From Coffea arabica (Eukaryota; Streptophyta; Magnoliopsida; Gentianales; Rubiaceae), in assembly GCF_036785885.1 (NCBI RefSeq), contig NC_092317.1, positions 64,501-128,500 on the forward strand: a stretch of DNA of 64,000 nucleotides, read 5' to 3'. The notes beneath the pieces are model-generated. The model ran no database searches. It had not been told where the DNA came from and saw only the letters and a list, made by a program, of their open reading frames with translations. Positions 26,753 through 37,705 of the stretch are shown piece after piece; position 1 is the stretch's first letter; every line of letters starts with the position of its first letter. A program made the position numbers and the translations under genes.

Positions 26753-27274
26753 TCTAGCTTCGAAGGTGTAATACTTTTACTGGAATGGATGGAGAGTTAA
26801 CCAAGCATGAGAAAGTAAGTCAGAAAGTTACTGTTTTCTTTGGTGTTTGATTGAAGTGTGCCTAATCCAATTAATAGCTAACAGCACTTTTTCATGCAGA
26901 AACTAAATCTGGAGAAGAAAACAAAGAAGTTGCCATGTAAAACTTCTGGCTGCTGAAGAAGGGAAGATGTCATTTAGCTCTTATTGACACACCCACGATC
27001 ACTTCTAAAGTTGATGCTCTTGTGGAATTATTTAATTCCGTAATCAGGCTGGTGATCACAAGAGGGAGAAGGCTGTGGACTTTTAAGGGGACTGAGGTGA
27101 TGTGATATCTTCAAAGGACCTTGTGTACGTGATAATAGTGGCTTTGCTGCAATCTTTCACCTTTAATCTGTCTTTCCAGGAAAAAGATTGGCGCTCCTCT
27201 TGGCAAAGGCAAGCTGTTGTTGCTTCTGCTTTCTGGTGGGTTAGATTTGTTTCGCACGGCTAATGTTTTCAGGA

Positions 27275-27400
27275 TTCTGCTTAATTGATAGAGACCATTA
27301 GTCACGCGACTTTGAGGTCATTGGTTTGAGTCTCAATTCTCAAGCCCTCCTCTCTCTTTCCTCTTTTTTCCCGTGCAAGGCCTGAAGTCTTCCTTGGGAG
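27275..27400 (+). mobile_element. SINE-like, tRNA-derived segment
   Basis: GGTTTGAGTCTCA near 27322-27334 closely fits the RNA polymerase III B-box consensus (GGTTCGANTCC). About 35-40 bp upstream is a GATAGAGACC stretch spaced like a tRNA-type A-box region. A pyrimidine-rich tail follows. This resembles plant SINEs; I could not define target-site duplications. Confidence 0.4.
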
Positions 27401-28754
27401 GGGACTCAATTGTATAGCCTTCCAAATTTAACGAATCAAACCTCAGTTGCGTTGGTTGTCCTCGGCCAAATCTTGTGTGGTACCAATGCAAATATTAGAA
27501 ACCAATGCATGAGAGACTCAAAAGTTAACTTTCATAATGTGGGAATTTCAGTTATATCTTACTGGTATCTGTTTGAACCTCAACACTCAAGATCAAGATT
27601 CAAACCCGACGTTAGAAAGAACTCTAATATTCAGCCTGTTAAACTTTTTTTTTAATAAAAAAATTGACTGCCACGTGTTGCTTTTGCCAGTTGGAAATCG
27701 GAATGTCTAGGGAATCATCACAATGTATATTTGAATTACTTCGCCTGGTATCATCATTATAGCATTGTTCAGCGAAGATGTTTATGTATTGGAAACTGTC
27801 AGGTTAATTTAGTTCATGTAAGGAAACAGTCAGGCTAATAAATTTAGTTCAATGAAATTTATGTTTTTTCTTTTAGATCTAATAACAACAATGGTCGCTG
27901 AACTATTTGATCACTAAATTATGCCTTTAGGCACTCAACCAATGACAACGGGCATTTTTTTATCACTGAACGTATATGTTTTTTGATTCAAAAAATATTT
28001 GTTTCAGTTGAATAACTATTTTTTTGCTTAAAATAAATTTAGTCATCAAAATAAACAATTTTTTACCTATGTTAGCAATGACGGGCCCAAGATTTTAAGT
28101 TAGAGGGTGAATGGTCAAACATATAATACAAAAATGTTATGGCCAATCAAGCATCATAGATTACAAATAAAAGTTTGAAAGACATTAACTAGCAATAAGA
28201 TGTTTTTAGTTGTAAAAGACAAAGCGTAGAACAAATATGAACTTTAAACACTCCAATAATTTTATTTCTTAATAATGTGAGAGTGCAAGACTGTATTTTA
28301 TGATCCTTCATTTGATCAAATACACCAATTATTGAAATCATTGGGGTTGGATCGGTAATTAAAGAACAATTATTAGAGTTTTTTCCACTATCAAATTTAG
28401 GGATCGAATCCCGAGTCTTGCAATTGAGGTGGGAAGGGTTACGGGGAGAGGTGTGAGGTGAAAAAAAAAGAGAAAATATACCAATTGTTAAATTAACATG
28501 ATTTTCTCAAATTATTTCTTTTTCAATGTCATATAATGAATGTATGAGTAAGAACACCGGAAGGCACTTGCTTTTATTAATTATATTCTCATCATTTGTT
28601 TTGTCATATAATCTAATAAATTAAAATCATATGATAAAAATGATAGTGAAAGTGCGATTACAAAAATGAGAGTACAAATAACATTTCCCAAAGACGAGAT
28701 TTCAAATAATACTATGTCCAAACACATAGATTGTTTTACTTAAAAACAAGTAGG

Positions 28755-28860
28755 CCTATGGTAAACCTGTGGGAGCAGCTACCCCTGCGGCCCCCCCCGG
28801 GCGGTGGCGGGGTCCGACCCCGTATGTTAGTCGATAACCGATAGTGGGTGTTTCCATAGG
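28755..28860. repeat. GC-rich fold-back with CCTATGG ends
   Basis: The segment starts CCTATGGTAAAC and ends GTTTCCATAGG, which pair as an inverted repeat. The interior is strikingly GC-rich (GCGGCCCCCCCCGGGCGG and GGGGTCCGACCCC) inside AT-rich DNA. It looks like a small foreign or fold-back insertion; no clear target duplication was found. Confidence 0.45.
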
Positions 28861-29221
28861 ATAGAACTATTTTGAAAGATGCAAAATGTTTCGATTAATA
28901 TTAGTATATATGTGGATATTATAAAAAAAAATATGTATATATGTGGATAGCAGGTGTGTGTAAATACACTATTTATTTATGTATTAAGGAATGGTGGTGG
29001 ATGGCAAATATTTATACAAGCAAGCACCATAGTTAAGAACGAGGAACGGGTGGAGTCGCGGCAGTAGCCTGTAGCAGTGGGGAAGCTGCTTTCGTGTTTG
29101 TAGCAAACTGGACAGCCCTTTTTGGTACTGTGAATTTGACGAATAAAGACTAGAGACAGGTAAAATTCTCTCTCTCAAATTAAATTTTTTATTTTTGGTG
29201 CTGGGGTTTTTGGGAAAAAAG

Positions 29222-29275
29222 AGAAGAGGGGGAGGGGGGAGGGGGGAGGGGGTGGGGGATAGGGAGGTGGCGGGG
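29222..29275 (+). promoter_or_regulatory. G-run tract (possible G-quadruplex) upstream of the START gene
   Basis: More than four consecutive runs of three to six G separated by one or two bases, about 70-125 bp before the ATG at 29347 and on the coding strand. This meets the usual G-quadruplex pattern and could form in the promoter or, if transcribed, in the 5' UTR. Function is not shown. Confidence 0.55.
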
Positions 29276-29346
29276 ATTTGAGTTGACTAGTAGTACAGAA
29301 TGAGCTCAAATGATTTGAACTCGAAATCAGCAGCAGAAGAAGAGAA

Positions 29347-32300
29347 ATGGTGGATGATGGAGGACTAAGGCCATCATGGAACCCATATACCATGGGAGTT
29401 ATACTTGTCATATTGGCGACCCAGTTTGTGAGGTGGTGCTCCGCTCGCTTCCGCTTCACGGTTGCTCCTCCTAATCTCAACCCCAAAACAAATGCTAATG
29501 TCGCCGTTTCACCTTCCTCCGCCGCCCTCTCGCAACCTAGGTTGCTATCTTCTTCATCTCTCTCCCTCTTTCCTGTGTGTCTATGTTATTACTTTATTAG
29601 TACCATTCATTATACTTGGGAAGTCTGTGTATACTAGCCTCTGTCTCTGTTGTGCTTTTACTCCTCGTCGTTTCTTCCGTTCTCTAATCTAGTCATCTCT
29701 CTCTCTCTCTCTCGGGTTGCTTTGATTCTTGTTGGTGGTTTTGTTGTTGTTTGAAACTTGCAATAGTCGATTTTCAAGCTAGCATTTTCACGATTTTTCC
29801 TTTTTCATCTAATGCTCGGGTGTTGCTTAAAAGTTCTTCTAACAATTGTTGCCTTGGGCTCTTGGAAATATTAATTTCACAGGACTTCTAGCATTGTATC
29901 TGACTCGGATCTCAAGGATTTGCTCCATGACTTGGATGAGAAGCTTCATGAGAATGAGGAATGGGAGCCTGTCATTGACAGGAGAAACCATTTCTTTTCC
30001 TACACTGCCAAGTCTTGCAAGCCTAAGGTTTCTATTTTCTTTGCCCTTTCCCCCCTCATATTTTTTCTTCTGTCATACTTGAACTAGGCCCCATTTTTTA
30101 AGCCTAGAGCTTTCTATCTTAACCCCTCTGCCTTTTTGGTTCCGAGGGACTTCCTGCTTAAAACTAAATTCTGTTCGTATCCTACTGGAAAAAACATGTT
30201 CTTTGCTTATTATTTTGTACACTGTAGCAACTGCTTGCTGATTTCTTTTCGTTATATATTGTTATTAGCCCAGTTGAGTTCAATGATAACATTTGCTGTG
30301 CAAGGACATACACCATTTTCTTCCCTTTCCCACTTTGTATGTGTGCTCAGCTTGACGTGAAATAACTTTTGTACATATTTGCCCGTCTTTTCCCTTCAGA
30401 CGGGGGACCCCAAAAAAAAAAAAAAAACTCAGGCTATAGTTACTGTCTTGCAGCTAACTATGATAGGGTGGTAATATAGTTGATCACTTCATAGTCTACT
30501 TTTTTGGTGCTACATTGTGTATGTTACTTGATTACTGCACTGTTGCTGAGTCCGCTTGAGCTGGCTCATCTTATATTAGGACTTGGCCTGATGACATGCT
30601 TCTTTTAAGGGAAGATAAAATTTTGCAGCTTGCTAGACCATTATTTCTCTTCTATCTCTTAGATTTAGTATCCTTTTTTGCTGTCAATTTAGTATTGAAT
30701 AAATATACTTGATGATATCCTTTTCTATTGCAGGATGGGCCTTTGAAATATTTGAGTATTACAGTGTTTGAGAATTGCTCTTCTGAGTTGCTGAGAAATT
30801 TTTATATGGACAATAACTATAGGAAAACCTGGGACAAGACCTTAATGGAGCATGAGCAGCTGCAGGTGGATGAAAGTAATGGAACTGAAATTGGTCGCAC
30901 GATAAAAAAATTCCCCTTCTTGACCCCAAGAGAATATGTATCAGCTTGGAGAGTTTGGGAAGATAAATATGGGGCCTTCTACTGTCTTAGTAAGGTATCC
31001 AAAGTTGTTGTAGCTCATCTAATCCTTATATAGTGCATTCCGAGTGATGCTGCTTCTTAGATGTTCTTTTATTTATCGTTTACTTTGAGAGTGTCTGGTA
31101 GACATCTGCTGCACCACTTTGATCTTGATGGCATGTTTCTGCGACCAAATTGCTGATTGCGAAATCAGCACGTAAATGTCTCCTGCCACCACCAGTTTTC
31201 TCCCTTTTGACATCCTTTCTGCTCCCTCCCCGCCCTTTTCCAGTTGTTCCGCTGTTTTAACAGTTGGTAATGCGATTTTCAAAGTTTATGCAAATTGTTG
31301 CTGTTGAAACTTCGGGTCCTTGGCTGATCTCAACCAATTTAGGAAGGTAGCAAATACCTATGCCTATTTCTGTGTATTTTCAAAAGGAGCCAGTGGCATG
31401 TTTTACTACTATTTCCAGTTGGAGTTGCATGAGGTATTTTCTCCTTAAATCGGTTTCAACAAAAACAGCATGTTTTAAGGACATATTTTAGTTATTTTAC
31501 ATAATAGGCCTGTTTGGATTGTGAATTTTTGTAAAAAAAAATTTTAGAATAATTTCTTGATACATTTCTTAATCATCTCTTTATCTCACTTGTCGAGGAG
31601 GTGTTTGTCTAGTGGCTAAGGTTGGGACCTCAGAAATTAAAGGTCCTAGATTCAAATGCCTCTATCTACCCACTTCTTAAGTCCCACTCATCCCTTGCTA
31701 GAAAAATTTTTAAAAATTATTACAGAAAAGTTACAATCCAAACAGGACTAATATGTCAATTCCCTTGTAAGGTAAGACCATTCTTGAAACTCAGTATCTT
31801 TTGGGATGGCAATATGATTAAGCAATAGTTTCAAGTTGGAAGGAGGACAGAAGGCATAGAGTGGCAGATGGGTTGAGGGGCACGGATTGGAAAGCAGACT
31901 GAAGAGAGCCTGAAGGAGGTGGAGATATTGGTGGATACATGTTTGAGGGTCTCTCTCTCTCTCTTTCTCTCTCTTTAGTACTAACTTATGAGTAATTGTA
32001 TTGCTGCACTACATTATCAGCAATGAAGTGGTGCACGGGATGTCCACAATATTTCTCAGACAACACGGATTCCCTTGCTTAGTAGCATTTGAAGTAAATC
32101 CAGAAGCAAGTTTCTTTTATGCTTTTGAATTATTTATTGACAATCTATTATTTGTGGTTGCTTGTCATAGTTCTCATGTTTCCATGATAAGGGCATAGTT
32201 CTTTATGGCTAACAGATTTTGCACAATACATTTATCAGGGATGTGAACATGCTCTTGCCCCAAGACAGAAGAAATATGTAAGGGTTATGTTCCTTAGGTC

Positions 32301-34147
32301 TGGTTGGCGAATCAGAAAAGGCACGTATTTTTGACTTATTTTCCGACGTCATTTTATTTTTCAGCAGATAATTGAGATATATCATAGGAAGCATATTGAA
32401 TCAGGGAAAGCTGCAATGGTTCTGTGCCATTAGCTGCAATTTCAGAGATCTTTTTTTTTTTCTTGTTTCCTTAGAAGGATGGGAAAAAAGGGTTTATTTA
32501 CTTGTGCAGTTTAGTACTCAGGTGCAGATCACCTATTACTTTTTGGCTCAGATGCACAATGAAAGTGCTACCTATTTTCTTAGAGGTCCTATATTTTACC
32601 ATCTGATGTCTTAGAAGTACCAAGGCAAGTGCTGTAACTGAAAATATGTTGCAGAAGCATGCTTTCAGTGAAGGGGAATTCTGAAGAACTCAATTCCATA
32701 GTCAAGTATGTTAAGTTACTAAATAAATTACCTTCCTCCTTCCCCACAGAGCAAAAATAAATTCCTACATATTGGGACAGGAAATTGAGGTCGGTCATTT
32801 AGATTATCACTGTGCACAAAGTGCATTTTCTTTTTGTGTTCTTTTCCTGACATCTTAGGTAGTTGCCTTAAATGGAATGTAATGGTGCATATCCAAGCCA
32901 TTCTGATCTGTCACACATGTTTGCTGTTCTTTTGCATTCCCCTTTTCATGTAGTAGTATGTGAACTTGATACAATTTACTGTACTGCCACAGTTAATAAT
33001 ACTAGTTGGATTTCCCTTCATTTCTCTGTAAGTTGATTTTTGCACAAAGTGAGCGAATGATCTTATTTGATTTCTTGCTTCCCTGAAATATCTTTCTTCA
33101 GTAGCTGGTAGAAATGCATGCGAAATCAAAATGGTGCATCAAGAAGACGCTGGCCTGAATGTGGAAATGGCAAAGCTGGTATTTGCAAAGAGCATATGGA
33201 GTTATGTATGCAGGATGAGTGATGCGCTTCATATATATTCTCCTCAGCTGAATTCATCTTTGAGTGCAACAATGCTAACTCAGAAGGTTAGGAATAATTT
33301 CTTCTTGTCACAAGTTGTTTTCATGGCGTTTTCAGGCGTCCGACAATGCTATGTAGCCCATTAGAGGTACCAGATGTAACCTCATGTTCTAAGCTCAAAC
33401 TTGCATTACTCCCCGTGTTGTGTGACATCAACAACCACTTGTACATATCATCCGTGTTGTAGATGATGTAAATGTTTTTCTTAAGCTTCTTTTCAGAATC
33501 AAAAGCCTTTCTCTTGTTGAGGTGGTTAGGCTGAAAAGTTTAGTCGCCTTCTCATTTTTTGTTTGTAGTTCCTAGAAACCACAAATTTTGCTGAGGTAGT
33601 GGTAGACTGGTGTCCACAAATTTGACTTGCTCAAATTGCCAACATGCAGTAGTAATGATTTCCGTAGCTCAAAGCCGCTGGTAATTGACAATTGACCTTA
33701 GTGTCAATTGTTTGCTTTGTGCTTGCATTCTATGTTGTTTATCTATGGTAGATTTTTAAGTCGGGCCTGTCTGTTATGCGGCTGGTATATTAATCAGCTT
33801 TTTTCTTACGAGTAGCAACTGTTGTGAGCTTTTTGAAAGAGCACTGTTTCTTGTCTAATGTTATCCATTTTTTCACGTAGTTCCCTCCTGGAATGGAAGG
33901 TGTTGATGACACGTCCTCTGCAGCAAGTACCATTTGCTGCCAAGTGGCTTCGGATTGCTATACCAGTAATATCTCCAGAAAACCTGCAAATAAATTGATA
34001 AAAAATGGTTTGATCCTACTAGGGGGTGCAGTCTGCCTGTCTGGGGGTCATTCTGACTTGGGTGCAAAGGTTGCAATGGCGTACATCTTGACCAAGTTAA
34101 CCAAGCATGGTGCTTTATCAAGGCTACGTAAAGCAGGCAAGCATTAG
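29347..34147 (+). CDS. START-domain lipid-binding membrane protein (CP5-like)
   Basis: Predicted lipid-binding protein of the Bet v 1/START superfamily, of the plant type represented by Arabidopsis CP5 (At1g64720). Exons: 29347-29540, 29883-30027, 30734-30994, 32239-32320, 33102-33286, 33881-34147; total 377 aa, close to the family's usual length. An N-terminal hydrophobic stretch (MGVILVILATQFVRW, ~residues 13-27) suggests a membrane anchor. The START-like core runs from about residue 70 to 290 and includes EEWEPVIDR, MDNNYRKTWDKTL, REYVSAWRVW, SGWRIRK and EIKMVHQEDAGLNVEMAK. A second hydrophobic stretch (GLILLGGAVCLSGG) lies near residue 337. The intron 32321-33101 uses a GC donor (AAAAG|GCACG), because only that junction gives RKVAGRNACEI. 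Ligand and location are inferred from family membership. Confidence 0.85.
31507..31748. mobile_element. 242-bp MITE with an internal tRNA-like block
   Basis: The left end GGCCTGTTTGGATTGT pairs with the reverse complement of the right end, GTCCTGTTTGGATTGT. TAATA flanks both sides (31502-31506 and 31749-31753). It sits in intron 30995-32238 of the START gene. The block at about 31597-31690 (TCTAGTGGCTAAGG, then GATTCAAATGCC) looks like diverged tRNA A and B boxes, so a SINE fragment may be nested in the MITE. Confidence 0.55.
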
Positions 34148-34515
34148 CATTTGCAAGAGGTGCCCTACTGTGAAGGCTGAAGCTGGGTGAAAGAGTCCAA
34201 ATATCTGCGGATCCCCAAGAATGTAGTGGATGGAATACAAGCAGCATAACGCAACAGATGCATTAGCAAGGTTAGCTGTGCATTTCCTAGCAAAATGGGA
34301 GTTGATGAACATTGACCTGTTGGCTCTAGAAGTGAAGTGTGATTATTTAAAATTTGAAACATATGTGTGGATGATCTACATTTGGCCAACCATGTCGATA
34401 TGTTTTATTGCTCTAGGAGTGTTTGAAATTTTGCCGTCTACCTGAGTTAAACGCAACAAAAGAAGTGCAGGGAGCATTTGCAGTCTTTGTATTTGCCGAG
34501 ACCGCGGGTGGGCGG
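34148..34515. other. Probable 3' UTR of the START gene
   Basis: Ordinary sequence between the START-gene stop and a hAT insertion. No AATAAA signal was seen, and the short open frames carry no recognisable domain. Confidence 0.45.
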
Positions 34516-34523
34516 GGTGCAAC

Positions 34524-35908
34524 CATGGTTGTTAAAATCGCGATCCGGATCGTAGGATCGTACGATCCTACGATCTGGAAAGGCAAAATCGATCCGAATC
34601 GCACTCAAAATCGCAAATTCCTTGAATCTATATAGGATCGAGGTAGGATCGCGTAGAATCGTACGATCCTACGATCCTACTTCGATCCTACAATTTTTTG
34701 CTAATTTGTGGAATACAAGGTTCATTTTGCAAGTAAAAATCGACATTTGGGGTAGACTTGTAAGTTCACACTCAATTGCAGGCCTTAGTTGCAATGTTTT
34801 AACAAAGTTTGCCTCAAAGTCAAAAGATTCCGTCAAAAAGCTTCGGGCCTTCTTCATCTTCCCCTCAAGCAGAGCTTTGACGTTTCTCTTCTCCTCTCCG
34901 CTGCCCAAATCAAATCCCTAATTTTAACCATCAAACCACCTCAAGCTTCGGCTACAGCTCTTACCAAGAACCCACAAGACAAATCGCTGCGGCTTCTACC
35001 AGGAACCCACAAGCTACAGCCGACAGCTATTGCAGAAAAAGTTCATCTTCTGCATTGGGTGAAAAGCTGAGCAGCAAAATCATCATCTTCCTCTCTCATA
35101 CTCATACTACTTTGTAAGCGTTTAAACATGAGTGCAATAGTGACTAATTAATGGCGTGTGAAATTAGGATGGAAATGTACAAATTTTACCTTTTCTCAAG
35201 CTTTTTTCGTTTACATTGTAGGAAATTATATGATACCAGGAATTCTATTCTGTTGGATGGTGCTCCTATTTTTTTTTCTCAATAATTGAAATTTGTATTT
35301 GGCAACTTTAATTAGTGAAACCACAGGAAGTTTTAAATACTTGAATTAAATGATGAAATGAAATCTAATGCCAGAACTTTTTCTGCCCATTTAATATTTG
35401 AGCTTTATATATATATATATATTAAGTTTTTGTAATGAATGTTCAATATTTGATCGTTAACACATTCAATTCACACCTATTATGTATATGCACTTCTAAC
35501 ACGCATAACCTTTTTTTATATTCATATATATACCTTTTTTGATTAATATTACTTTTCTAAAAATTTCATTCTTCAACTACGTACATATTTTTCATTAATT
35601 CGAAATTGTAAACATATTATTGATCTTTTGTGATTGGCAATTGGCAATCAAAACATTCTTGAAATGCTGTCGGCTGTAACTTCTTCATCTTTTTATTACT
35701 TGTCAGATAGTAAGTAAAAAATGCTATATATTGATGAGTAACTTATTTATTTGATATCTTTTAGGATGTACAAAATGGTATATGAATTTCAATTTTATTA
35801 ATTTAGTAAATTTAGGAGCTTTTGGTGGGATCCTACGATTCGATCCTACGATCCGATTTTGTGAAATTAAAATCGATCCTACGTGGAATCCCGATTTTAC
35901 AAACCTTG
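34524..35908. mobile_element. Non-autonomous hAT element, 1385 bp
   Basis: The left end is CATGGTTGTTAAAATCG; the reverse complement of the right end is CAAGGTTTGTAAAATCG (14 of 17 match). A perfect 8-bp target duplication, GGTGCAAC, flanks it at 34516-34523 and 35909-35916, which is diagnostic for hAT. Both subterminal regions carry palindromic GATCCTACGATCC / GGATCGTACGATCC clusters (34546-34690 and 35828-35883), the usual place for transposase-binding repeats. No transposase is encoded; the open frame at 34789-35070 has no recognised domain. Confidence 0.85.
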
Positions 35909-35952
35909 GGTGCAACAACGTCCCAGTGGTAAAGTAGTGCCACGCCACTTGA

Positions 35953-36393
35953 GGGTCCGTCTGTTTGCTTGTAAAATAATCTTTTCGCTGAAAATCATTT
36001 TGTTGAAAAATTCTATTATTAGCATTCCAGTATAATCATCAGTTAGTATCTCTCTATTACTACTATAGACAAGACAATCCATGTTAAATACCACAATCAA
36101 TTTGAGAGTCAAAAAACGGTAAAAAAAAAAAAAAAAAAAAAATCTTTTTAAAGCATTCATAGCAAATTCTATGAACAATTGAATAAGATGATGTAACCAA
36201 CAATACCGTTGATTTAGATTCACTGAAACCTTTTGCAGAAGTTTGTGAAACCTTTTGCAGAAGTTTGGTTTCCATTGGATAGAGTAAAACCTTTTTTTTA
36301 GAAAAAAAAATTTTTGGACACTTTTTCAACCAAACATCAGAAAAAAGGGAAAACATTTTTTTGAAAAAATTTTCCATCGATACAAATAGACCC
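35953..36393. mobile_element. MITE-like inverted-repeat element, 441 bp
   Basis: The left end GGGTCCGTCTGTTTGCTTG pairs with the reverse complement of the right end, GGGTCTATTTGTATCG. The interior is rich in A- and T-runs and holds a short tandem copy of TGAAACCTTTTGCAGAAGTTT near 36222-36265. It lies 36 bp beyond the right duplication of the hAT element. Target duplications are not clear. Confidence 0.5.
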
Positions 36394-37705
36394 TAAGCAA
36401 GCATGTTTTGATAGAAAATTATTTAAAATAATTTTTTTTAAAATCATTATTTTTTTAATATGATGTATGTCAAATAAAAAAATAATTTATAAATATATTT
36501 GTGACGCGGACAAAAATACATTATTTGTATTTAGGATGCATTTGCAGGGGTTTAAGTTGGTCAATAAATGTGGTGATTCATGAATGGAAATTATGGAATG
36601 CGTACGCATGGCTTGGCAATGTAGCAGCAGCTGTGTGTTTGGATAGCCACTAAAAATGATTTGTTTATATTTTCAACACATTTTTTTATCTTCCTAATTA
36701 CTTTTTTATCTCACATACATCACGTCACAAAAAATCACAATCTGTGCACATACATAATCTCCTATCCAATATATCCCGGGAAGTATGGACGTATCGGTCG
36801 GTTGGGGGAAGGGCGGCTGCTTTGGTCGCCTGGGAAGTATGGACGTATCCAGAGATTCCAGTGTCAGAATCATCGGGAATGTCTCCCGTTTTTGGGGCTC
36901 CGACCAGGCGAGCAATGCATGCAAAGCAAGCTGCTGCTGCTGTCTAGTCAACAGACCACAATCAATCAGGTAGTGGTAGAATATTTCAAATGCAAATATG
37001 AACTCATTTTCTCTTCTTCTTCTTCCCCTCCTAAAATTCGGCCTTCGTTCCTTTAATCTCCAACCTCACATCGCATCCCGAACCAACCGGAATGTTATGA
37101 CCTAATAGAAAGAAAACACGTATGCGGATACGCAAAGGGGCAATCTCTCTCTCTTCCCTTCCCTTCCCCCCCCCCCCCCCACACCAAACAACAAAACAAA
37201 AAAAAGAAAAAAGAAAAAACCATTTTCCGGTATCGTCCTCCATTAATTTCCAGAATCAGGCGGCATTTGCCCAGGCTTCCTTCGCTCTTTCTCCTCCACC
37301 GCCACCGCCACCTACGGCAATAGACCCCTCTCCTCTCCTTTCCTTTTATTCCAAGTGAAAGAATTCCGGTTCTTTCATTAATAATAATTTGGCGTCACCA
37401 TCTTCTTCTGCTTAATCCCAGGCGTACCTTTAGCATTTGCTTTCCAGCCATGACATAATTATTCAGTGCAATGTAATACACGACATATACATCAGCATTG
37501 TTCATTTTCCTGCTCTTTCAAATCTTCCTTCCTCTTAACATTGAATCCTCGCCCCGCCAAAAAAAAAAAAAAAAAAACCAAAAAATGCCTCTCGGCCTGC
37601 AGCTTGATGAATGAATAGGCAGGCTTATTGCCAAATTTAACATCCTTTGGAGTATTATTGACAACTCCGTCGCCAGCTGTTTCCTCAACCCCCGCCCGGG
37701 CCGAG
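36394..37705. promoter_or_regulatory. Upstream region and probable 5' UTR of the SRF gene
   Basis: Contains a truncated MITE-like end near 36633 (GTTTGGATAGCC), an 18-bp direct repeat (GGGAAGTATGGACGTATC at 36778-36795 and again at 36831-36848), a C-homopolymer at 37166-37180 and pyrimidine-rich text. A short upstream frame, ATGCCTCTC to TGA (37585-37614), precedes the chosen start. No separate gene is credible here. Confidence 0.45.

Larger units (their letters stand above)
26753..29346. other. Spacer with 3' UTR and SINE-like repeats
   Basis: The first few hundred bases are probably the helicase 3' UTR. The rest has no credible gene. It contains SINE-like segments near 27280-27400 and 28340-28470, a GC-rich fold-back at 28755-28860 and a G-rich tract at 29222-29275. 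Short open frames (27410-27655, 28984-29178) show no family features. Confidence 0.55.

Noticed and set aside
34789..35070. 93-codon frame within the hAT element
   Set aside because: No transposase, zinc-finger BED or dimerisation motif; likely chance in a non-autonomous element.
36661..37056. 131-codon plus-strand frame upstream of the SRF gene
   Set aside because: Composed of MITE text, a direct repeat and Ser-rich low complexity; no domain and no homologue recognised.
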